Below are positions 55,286-64,000 of a stretch of 64,000 bases of DNA, in pieces. Source of the DNA: Capra hircus (taxonomy: Eukaryota; Chordata; Mammalia; Artiodactyla; Bovidae); contig NC_030817.1 of assembly GCF_001704415.2 (NCBI RefSeq), forward strand, positions 54,979,550-55,043,549. Reading direction: 5' to 3'. Below the pieces are notes generated by a model, which was given only the letters and a program-made list of their open reading frames with translations, made no database searches and was not told the origin of the DNA. The translations under genes and the position numbers were made by a program. The first letter of the stretch is position 1. Every line of letters starts with the position of its first letter.

Positions 55286-55649
55286 CTGAAAAACTTACAC
55301 AACATGGGAAGACATAAGGTATGTTTATATGCCCTTACCTATGAACAACTGTAAATAATTATGAGAACACTGTTACCTTGAAAGTAAAGAAAAATGATCA
55401 AAAATACATTTTCAAAAATATTTTTTTAAAAATCACCACCAAAAACTATTTAAGCATCTATTCATCTACATAATAAGAATTCTCAAACTCAATGGTAAAA
55501 GTAGAATCTCCAAGGAGGAACATGGTATTCTATGCCTCTAAGAAATGCACAAAATATACACAATCTAATCTTGATTATTTACACTCTGTGTAAAATTATG
55601 TTTCTCTTCCTTGCTGCAAGATATTTAATGATTTTATTATTCATTAAAA

Positions 55650-55905
55650 ATACTAATACAGGGGTATGGATAAATTGGGACATTGGGACTGACATATACA
55701 CATTACTATAATATATAAAACACATAACTAATAAGGACCTACTGTATAGCACAGAAAACTCTGCTCAATACTCTATAATCGCTTATATGGGAAAAGAATC
55801 TAAAAAAAGTGGATATATATATATATATAACTGATTCACTTTGCTGTACACATGAAACTATCAAAACATTGTAAATCAACTATACTCCAATAAAATTCTT
55901 TTTAA
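55650..55905 (+). repeat. L1 3' UTR fragment
   Basis: GGACCTACTGTATAGCACAG, GATTCACTTTGCTGTACACA and AAATCAACTATACTCCAATA: an artiodactyl L1 3' end, with a (TA)n run at 55815-55830. Confidence 0.85.
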
Positions 55906-56242
55906 AAATAATCATTATTGTCTGAGATGCCCCCACAAAAAAATACCAATACAAGATAGGAAATAAAACTTGATTAATTTTCATCTTATTTAATCATAGT
56001 TAGAATTTAGGAACAGAATGATGAACGAAATTCATATTACCCAGAAAAAATTGCTTACTACTTTATAATTTTCAAAATGATTATTACATATATAGTTTTA
56101 GACTCAAAAGAAGACAATATTCTTGAAGTTAAGTCGTATAAAAAAAGAGTATCAGGGAATATGACAGAGCAAAAAGTAATGTACTAAATTATAATTGTGA
56201 ATAGTATTAAAGTTATATAAATTGTGATATCTTATTTATAGG

Positions 56243-56459
56243 ACTTCCTAGTGGCTCAGACGGTAAAGTGTCTGTCTGCAGTGTGGGAGACCTGGGTTGA
56301 TCCCTGGGCGGGGAGATCCACTGGAGAAGGAAATGGCAATCCACTCCAGTACTACTGCCTAGAAAATTCCATGGACAGAGGAGCCTGGTAGGCTACAGTC
56401 CATGGGGTCGCAAAGAGTCGGACACAACTGAGCGACTTCACTTCACTTCACTTCACTTC
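56243..56459 (+). repeat. Bov-tA SINE with (CTTCA)n tail
   Basis: Full copy from GGACTTCCTAGTGGCTCAGA to GAGTCGGACACAACTGAGCG and five CTTCA units. TATTTATA flanks both sides (8-bp duplication). Confidence 0.93.
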
Positions 56460-58598
56460 ATAGTATTTATAATATGTGTAAGATTATATAAAATTTTTTA
56501 ACTTATTTAGAGGTTATTTATAATTGAAACATCCCCAAGAATAAAGTTGCAGATTTTTCTGAACAAGTTCTTTCATGAATCAAACTAAATGCTCTCACAA
56601 ACTAACAGGATCTGAAAGCTTTACCATCATTAAACAGGCATGCTTGTGGACATAAAGAGAAAGTGCCAACTCTCATATAAAGGTAGTTAGCTATAAAAGA
56701 ATAAAAAAAAACAAAAGTGAAACATAGTGGTATGGAATATAGAAGAACATGGGCATAAAAACTGAGAAGAAACATAAAGAGGTACACTAAATATATACAA
56801 AAGAATAGCAGAGGCGGGCCTAAGATGGCAGAGGAATAGGACGAGGAGACCACTTTCTCCCCCACAAATTCATCAAAAGAACATGTGAACCTGAGAAAAT
56901 TCCGCAAAACAACTTCTGAATGCCTGCCCAGGACATCAGGCACCCAGCAAAGCAGCCCATCGTCTTCGAAAGGAGGTAGGAAAAAACATAAAAGATAAAA
57001 ATAGAGACAAGAGGTAGGGATGGAGCTCCATCCCGAGAAGGGAGTCTTCAAAAAGAGACCTTTCCAAACACCAGGAAACACTCTCACTGCCGAGTCTGTG
57101 GCGAGCCTTGGAACCACAGAGGGGAACATAATTGGGAGGAAAAAAAAAAAAATTAAAACCCACAGATTACGTGCCCACCGGTAATTCCCCCAGCAGAGAA
57201 GCAGCGCAGACGCCTGCACCCACCACTAGCAAGCGGGGCTGGGCAGGGAGGCGTGGGCTGCGCTGCTTAGAGTAAGGACCAGGCCTGAATGCCCTGAGGG
57301 CAATCTGAGGGAACTAACTTGAGACAGCAAACCAGACTGTAGGATAGCTATCACCCAAAAAGCCATAACCTAAGACACTGCCGGAACCGCTCACAGAACA
57401 AAGGACTGACTAGAGCTCCATGAAAAGCCCCAACCTAAGGCACCCTCAGGCCCGCTGACAGGACAAAGGACTGAGCAGAGCTAGCCAGCTGCAGGCCAGC
57501 CCATCGTCCTCCAGACACAGGCAGGCGAGGGCAGCCAGAGCCAGAGGGGGGAAATCACGGCCCCAGAGAGGCATTATCTACCAAACTGCAAGCAGGCTTC
57601 CTTGCTAACCAAGATTCCTTGGGATTCTAGACAGTCAACATCTGCCTCAGAAGGTGAGCCGATTGTACACCCAGAAAACCGAGCGGCAGGCACGGGGGAG
57701 GCAATAAGTCGCAGCGACTGCGCTCGCCAAACACCTCATCACCTGAGCTGCTCGGATCTGAGAAGGGCACAAAATGCAGGCCCAACCGAGTCTGCTCCTC
57801 TGAGGACTACCCGAGTACCTGAACCTGAGTGGCTTAGACCTGGAAAGTGCATACAACCCAGGGCCAGCCTCAGACGGTTCCCGGCAGAGCAACCTAGAGC
57901 CTCAGCAGTGTAGACAGGGAAAGCACACAAGCCGTGAGCGGGGGCAAACCCAGTGTGGCCGAGACACTGCGAGCACACACCAGTGTTACATGTTTGCAGC
58001 GTCCTTCCCTCCCCACAGCACGACTGAACAAGTGAGCCTAAAAAAGTGTCCACCACTGCCCCCTTGTGCGAGGGCAGAAATTAGACACTGAAGAGACCAG
58101 CAAACAGAAGAAGCTAAAACAGAGGGAACCTCCTTGGAAGTGACAGGTGCAACAGATTGAAACCCTGTAGACAGTACTGACTACATAGGAAGGGGCCTAT
58201 AGATCTTGAGAAATATAAGCCAGATCAAAGAACTATCTAAAAATGAACTGACCCCACACTGCCCACACCACCACCAGATAAAGTCCTAGATATGTTTTTC
58301 TATTTTTACTATCATTCAATATTTTTATTTTTTATTTTTAAGTCCTTTATTACTCCTTTAATTTTCATTTTTATAACCTACTATTACTATGCAAAAAAAG
58401 AGAGAGAGACACTATTTTTTAAAGCAAACTTCATATATATATTTTATAATTTTGTGACTTTTTTCTCTTCTTCTTTAATATTGTATTTTTGAAATCCAAC
58501 CTCTATTCTAGATTTTTAATCTGTGCTTTTTGGTATTTGTTATCAATTTTGTACCTTTAAGAACCCAATCTTCACTACCCATTTTTACTTGGAAGCAA

Positions 58599-59036
58599 GA
58601 TTACTGGCTTGACTGCTCTCTCCCTCTTTGGACTCTCCTTTTTCTCCACCAGGTCACCTCTATCTCCTCCCTCCCCTTTCTCTTCTCTGCCCAACTCTGT
58701 GAATCTCTTTGTGTGTTCTGGATGGTGGAGAACACTTAGAGAACTGATTACTGGCTGGATCTGTCTCTCTCCTTTTGATACCCCCTTTATCCTCCTGGCC
58801 ACCTCTGTCTCCTTCCTCCCTCTTCTCTTCTCTGCATAACTCCGTGGTCATCTCTGAGCGGTCCAGACTGTGGAACGCACATAAGGAAGTGATTACTGGC
58901 TAGCTTGCTCTCTCCTCTTTTGATTCCACTTCATCTCATCCTGGTCACCTCTATCTCCCTCCTCCCTCTTCTCTTCTCTATGTAACTCGGTGAACCTCTC
59001 TGGGTGTCCCTCACTGTGGAGAAACTTTTCATCTTT
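58599..59036 (+). repeat. Three tandem ~145-bp units in the L1 region before ORF1
   Basis: Units start at 58599, 58746 and 58891, each with GATTACTGGCT, then a pyrimidine-rich CTCTCTCC tract, TCTCCTTCCTCCCTCTTCTC-type text and a GTGGAGAA ending. Periods are 147 and 145 bp. Confidence 0.88.
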
Positions 59037-59558
59037 AACCTAGATGTGTTATCAACAGTGGTGTATAGATACAGAAGCCTTGAGGCTACTGTAAAAATAA
59101 GACTTAAAACCAGAAGCAGGAGGCTTAAGTCCAAATCCGGAGAACACCAGAGGAAAGCCTGACTCCAGGGAACAATAATTGACAGGAGCTCACCAAATAC
59201 CTCCCTACCTACACTGAAACCAAGCACCACCCAAGAGCCAACAAGTTCCAGAGCAAGACAGACCATGCAATTTCTCCAGTAACACAGGAACATAGCCCTG
59301 AGCTTCAATATACAGGCTGCCCAAAGTCACTCAAAACCCACTGACATCTCATAACTCATTACTGGACACTTCATTCAACTCGAAAGAGAAGAAATCCAGC
59401 TCCACCCACCAGAACACTGACACAAGCTTCCCAAATCAAGAAACCTTGACAAGCCACCCTTAAAACCCCACCCACAGCGAGGAAACTCCACAATAAAGAG
59501 AACTCCACAAACTGCCAGAATACAGAAAGGCCATCCCAAACTCAGCAATATAAACAAG

Positions 59559-60481
59559 ATGAAGAGACACAGGAATACCCAACAGGTAAAGGAACAGGAT
59601 AAATGCCCACCAAACAAACAAACGAGGGATAGGGAATCTACCTGATAAAGAATTCGGAATAATGATAGTGAAAATGATCCAAAATCTTGAAAACAAAATG
59701 GAATCACAGATAAACAGCCTGGAGACAAGGATTGAGAAGATGCAAGAAAGGTTTAACAAGGACCTAGAATAAATAAAAAAGAGTCATTATATAATGAATA
59801 ATGCAATAGATGAGATCGAAAACACTCTGGAGGGAACCAACAGTAGAATAAGGCAGAAGATAGGATTAGTGAAATAGAAGATAGGATTAGTGAAGTAGAA
59901 GATAGAATGGTAGAAATAAATGAAACAGAGAGGAAAAAAGAAAAGCAAATTAAAAGAAATGAGGACAATCTCAGAGACTTCTGGGACAATGTTAAACGCC
60001 CCAACATTCGAATCATAGGAGTCCCAGAAGAAGAAGACAAAAAGAAAGACCATGAGAAAATACTTGAGGAGATAATAGTTGAAAACTTCCCTAAAATGGG
60101 GAAAGAAATAATCACCCAAGTCCAAGAAACCCAGAGAGTCCCAAACAGGATAAACCTAAGGTGAAACACCCCAAGACACATATTAATCAAATAAACAAGG
60201 AACAAAAATTAAAAGCAGCAAGGGGAAAACAACAAATAACACAAGGGGATTCCCATAAGGATAACAGCTGATCTTTCAATAGAAACTCTTCAGGCCAGGA
60301 GGGAATGGTAGGACATACTTAAAGTGATGAAAGAAAATAACCTACAGCCCAGATTACTGTACCCAGCAAGGATCTCATCAAATATGAAGGAGACATCAAA
60401 AGCTTTACAGACAAGCAAAAGCTGAGAGAATTCAGCACCACCAAACCAGCTCTCCAACAAATGCTAAAGGATCTTCTCTAG
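59559..60481 (+). pseudogene. L1 ORF1 remnant (RNA-binding protein), disrupted
   Basis: Starts ATGAAGAGACACAGGAATAC (59559) and ends GATCTTCTCTAG (60481). Segments of ORF1p are legible: an N-terminal coiled coil (MIQNLENKMESQINSLETRI), the RNA-binding core (RIIGVPEEEDKKKDHEKI) and the C-terminal domain (SFTDKQKLREFSTTKPALQQ). Stops (such as TGA near 59641 and TAA at 59770) and frame changes break it. The coiled coil carries a 21-bp tandem duplication. Confidence 0.9.
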
Positions 60482-60532
60482 GCAGGAAACACAGAAAGGG
60501 TGTATAAACTCGAACCCAAAACAATAAAGTAA

Positions 60533-63500
60533 ATGGCAGTGGGGTCATACTTATCAATAATTACCTTAAATGTAAATGGGTTGAATGCCCCAACCAAAAG
60601 ACAAAGACTGGCTGAGTGGATACAAAAACAAACCCCTATATATGTTGTTTACAAGAGACCCACCTCGAAACAAGGGACACATACTGACTGAAAGTGAAGG
60701 GCTGGAAAAAGATATTCCATGCAAATAGAGACCAAAAGAAGGCAGGAGTAACAATACTCTTATCAGACAAAATAGACTTTAAAACAAAGGCTGTGAAAAG
60801 AGACAAAAAAGGATACTACATAATCATCAAAGGATCAATCCAAGAAGATATAACAATTATAAATATATCTGCACCCAACATAGGAGCACTGCAATATGTA
60901 AGACAAATGCTAACAAGTATGAAAGTGGAAATTAATAATACCACAATAATAGTGGGAGACTTTAATACCCCACTCACAACTATGGATAGATCAACTAAAC
61001 AGGAAATTAACAAGGAAACACAAACTTTAAATGATACAATAGACCTGATAGACCTAATTGATAGCTACAGGACATTTCACCCCAAAACAATGAATTTCAC
61101 CTTTTTCTCAAGTGCACACAGAATCTTCTCCAGGATAGATCACATCCTGGGCCATAAATCTAGCCTTGGTAAATTCAAAAAAACTGAAATCATCCCAAGC
61201 ATCTTTTCTGATACAATGCAGTAAGATTAGATCTCAATTACAGTAGAAAAACTATTAAAAATTCCAAGATATGGAGGCTGAACAACACACTGCTGAATAA
61301 CCAACAAATCGCAGAAGAAATTAAAGAAGAAATCAAAATATGCATAGAAACGAATGAAAATGAAAACACAACAACCCAAAACCTGTGAGACACTGTAAAA
61401 TCAGTGCTAAGGGGAAGGTTCATAGCAATACAGGCATACCTCAAGAAACAAGAAAAAAGTCAAATAAGTAACCTAACTCTACGCCTAACGCAACTAGAAA
61501 AGGAATAACAAGAACCCCAAGGTTAGTGGAAGGAAAGAAATCTTAAAAATTAGGGCAGAAATAAATGCAAAAAAAAAACAAAAGAGACCATAGCAAAAAT
61601 CAACAAAGCCAAAGCTGGTTCTTCGGAAGGATAAATAAAGTTGACAAACCATTAGCCAGACTCATCAAGAAACAAAGGGAGAAAAATCAAATCAATAAAA
61701 TTAGAAATGAAAATGGAGAGATCACAACAGACAACACAGAAATACAAAGGTTCATAACAGACTACTATCAGCAATTATATGCCAATAAAATGGACAACAT
61801 GGAAGAAATGGACAAATTCTTAGAAAAGTACAACTTTCCAAAACTGAACGAGGAAGAAATAGAAAATCTTAACAGACCCATCACAAGCACAGAAACTGAA
61901 ACTATAATCAGAAATCTTCCAGCAAACAAAAGCCCAGGTCCAGATGGCTTCACAGCTGAATCCTACCAAAAATTTAGAGAAGAGCTAACACCTATCCTAC
62001 TCAAACTCTTCCAGAAAATTGCAGAGGAAGGTAAACTTCCAAACTCATTCTATGAAGCCACCATCACCCTAATACCAAAATCTGACAAAGATGCCACAAA
62101 AAAAAAGAAAACTACAGGCCAATATCATTGAACATAGATGCAAAAATCCTTAACAAAATTCTAGCAATCAGAATCCAACAACACATGAAAAAGATCATAC
62201 ATTATGACCAAGTGGGCTTTATCCCAGGGATGCAAGGATTCTTCAATATCCGCAAATCAATCAATGTAATACACCACATAAACAAATTGAAAAATAAAAG
62301 CCGTATGATTATCTCAATAGATGCAGAGAAAGCCTTTGACAAAATTCAACATCCATTTATGATAAAAACTCTCCAGAAAGCAGGAATAGAAGGAACACAT
62401 CTCAACATAATAAAAGCTATATATGACAAACCCACAGCAAACATTATCCTCAATGGTGAAAAATTGAAATCATTTCCCCTAAACTCAGGAACACGACAAG
62501 GGTGCCCACTTTCACCACTACTATTCAACATAGTTTTGGCCACAGCAGTCAGAGCAGAAAAAGAAATAAAAGGAATCCAAATTGGAAAAGAAGAAGTAAA
62601 ACTAACACTGTTTGCAGATGACATGATCCTCTACATAGAAAACCCTAAAGACTCCACCAGAAAATTACTAGCACTAATCAATGAATATAGTAAAGTTGCA
62701 GGATATAAAATCAACACACAGAAATCCCTTGCATTCCTATACACTCATAATGAGAAAATAGAGAAATTGAGGAACCAATTCCATTCACCATTGCAATGAA
62801 AAGAAATACTTAGGAATATATCTACCTAAAGAAACTAAAGACCTATATATAGAAAACTATAAAACACTGCTGAAAGAAATCAAAGAGGACACTAATAGAT
62901 GGAGAAATATACTGTGTTCATGGATTGGAAGAATCAATATAGTGAAAATGAGTATACTACCCAAAGCAATCTACAGATTCAATGCAATCCCTATCAAGCT
63001 ACCAGCGGTATTTTTCACAGAGCTACAACAAGTAATTTCACAATTTGTATGGAAATACAAAAAAACCTCGAATAGCCAAAGCAATCTTGAGAAAGAAGAA
63101 TGGAACTGGAGGAATCAACCTGCCTAACTTCAGGCTCTACTACAAAGCCACAGTCATCAAGACAGTATGGTACTGGCACAAAGACAGAAATATAGATCAA
63201 TGGAAAAAAATAGAAAGCCCAGAGATAAATCCATGCATCTATGGACACCTTATCTTTGACAAAGGAGGCAAGAATATACAATGGAGAAAAGACAATCTCT
63301 TTAACAAGTGGTGCTGGGAAAACTGGTCAACTACTTGTAAAAGAATGAAACTAGAACACTTTCTTATACCATACACAAAAATAAACTCGAAATGGATCAA
63401 AGATCTAAATGTAAGACCAGAAACTATAAAACTCCTAGAGGAGAACATAGGCAAAACACTCTCCGACATAAATCACAGCAGGATCCTCTATGACCCACCT

Positions 63501-64000
63501 CCCAGAATATTGGAAATAAAAGCAAAAATAAACAAATGGGACATAATTAAAATTAAAAGCTTCTGCACAACAAAGGAAACTATAAGCAAGGTGAAAAGGC
63601 AGCCTTCAGAATGGGAGAAAATAATAGGAAATGAAGCAACTGACAAACAACTAATCTCAAAAATATACAGCAACTCCTGCAGCTCAATTCCAGAAAAATA
63701 AACAACCCAATCAAAAAATGGGCCAAAGAACTAAACAGACATTTCTCCAAAGAAGACATACAGATGGCTAACAAACACATGAAAAGATGCTCAACATCAC
63801 TCATTATCAGAGAAATGCAAATCAAGACCACAATGAGGTACCATTTCACACCAGTCAGAATGGCTGTGATCCAAAAGTCTACAAGCAATAAATGCTGGAG
63901 AGGGTGTGGAGAAAAGGGAACCCTCTTACACTGTTGGTGGGAATGCAAACTAGTTCAGCCACCATGGAGAACAGTATGGAGAGTCCTTAAAAACTTGGAA
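60533..64000 (+). pseudogene. L1 ORF2 remnant (endonuclease and reverse transcriptase), disrupted, 3' end outside
   Basis: Begins MAVGSYLSIITLNVNGLNAP, the start of the APE-type endonuclease, and carries GDFNTPLTTMDRS and an FFSSAHRIFSRIDHIL endonuclease segment at 60950-61180. Reverse transcriptase follows: ANKSPGPDGFTAESYQ near 61920, GTRQGCPLSPLLFN near 62490 and the FADD catalytic motif at 62611-62622. Reading is split among several frames between 60694 and 63701, with stops near 61223, 62131 and 62799, so no active enzyme can be made. Confidence 0.93.

Larger units (their letters stand above)
56811..64000 (+). mobile_element. L1-BT LINE-1, 5' end intact, runs off the right edge
   Basis: Starts GAGGCGGGCCTAAGATGGCA (the L1-BT start), followed by a GC-rich 5' region to about 58250, tandem units at 58599-59036, ORF1 remnant, a short spacer and ORF2 to the window end in the ORF2 C-terminal coding region. 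Stops and frame changes in both ORFs make it non-autonomous. It lies in the VPS13C intron upstream of exon 1, in antisense orientation to the gene. Its 3' UTR, poly-A and target duplication are outside the window. Confidence 0.95.

Noticed and set aside
782..55285. Identity as VPS13A instead of VPS13C
   Set aside because: The order of peptides, the duplicated exon block and the EYFDAED FFAT core are those of VPS13C as I recall it.
56602..57219. Open frame of 205 codons on the minus strand rich in Phe and Leu
   Set aside because: It spans the border and 5' region of the plus-strand L1; composition and position fit chance reading of an A-rich L1 start.
58599..59036. CRISPR-like or satellite array
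   Set aside because: Three diverged, directly adjacent units without spacers inside an L1 and in mammalian DNA; this is LINE structure.
60694..63701. Active L1 ORF2
   Set aside because: The open segments lie in different frames separated by stops, so no complete endonuclease plus reverse transcriptase can be read.

Overview
This window is nuclear DNA from a ruminant, most likely a bovid such as cattle, sheep, goat or buffalo. The evidence is the mix of repeats: BovB (RTE-clade) LINEs, tRNA-Glu-derived Bov-tA and BOV-A2 SINEs, CHR-type SINEs, L1-BT-type LINE-1s and a short ruminant mariner. Older mammalian L2, MIR, MER5A, MER8/Tigger, MLT1 and L1M copies lie underneath. The repeats do not fix the species.

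The one gene is VPS13C on the minus strand, so transcription runs from high to low coordinates. I placed 30 consecutive internal coding exons, from 55285 (most 5') to 782 (most 3'). Every exon has AG acceptor and GT donor dinucleotides and every codon phase joins. Together they give 3,865 coding bases, about 1,288 codons with no stop. Compared with human VPS13C as I remember it, this is about residues 298 to 1586 of roughly 3,750. The promoter, chorein N-terminus and first exons lie beyond the right edge. The C-terminal half (VAB, ATG_C and PH-like regions) lies beyond the left edge. The encoded part is the central RBG-repeat rod, the hydrophobic groove through which VPS13C moves glycerolipids between the ER and late endosomes, lysosomes and lipid droplets. 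It includes the FFAT motif that binds VAP proteins on the ER.

Layout by coordinate: 1-4132 exons 30-27 with a CHR SINE and an L1 3' end; 4133-12216 exons 26-24 with MER5A, an LTR in L2, MIR, old L1, a U2/SINE chimera, BovB and Bov-tA; 12217-15987 a nest of L1, SINE and MER8, then exon 23; 15988-22965 exons 22-16; 22966-27489 an MLT1 LTR, BovB with a nested SINE, L2 and exon 15; 27490-31043 a long BovB flanked by exons 14 and 13; 31044-39469 exons 12-7 with SINEs and a mariner holding a SINE; 39470-45078 several decayed L1s; 45079-55285 exons 6-1 with L2, BovB and SINEs; 55286-56810 intron with an L1 tail and a Bov-tA; 56811-64000 a nearly full-length but dead L1-BT running off the right edge.

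I found no undescribed gene system. The observations most worth a second look are a tandem exon-block duplication inside VPS13C with matching exon sizes and phases; a retrotransposed fusion of the U2 snRNA 5' region to a Bov-tA SINE inside one 11-bp target duplication; about 145-bp tandem units in the L1 region before ORF1; and a one-heptad duplication in the L1 ORF1 coiled coil.
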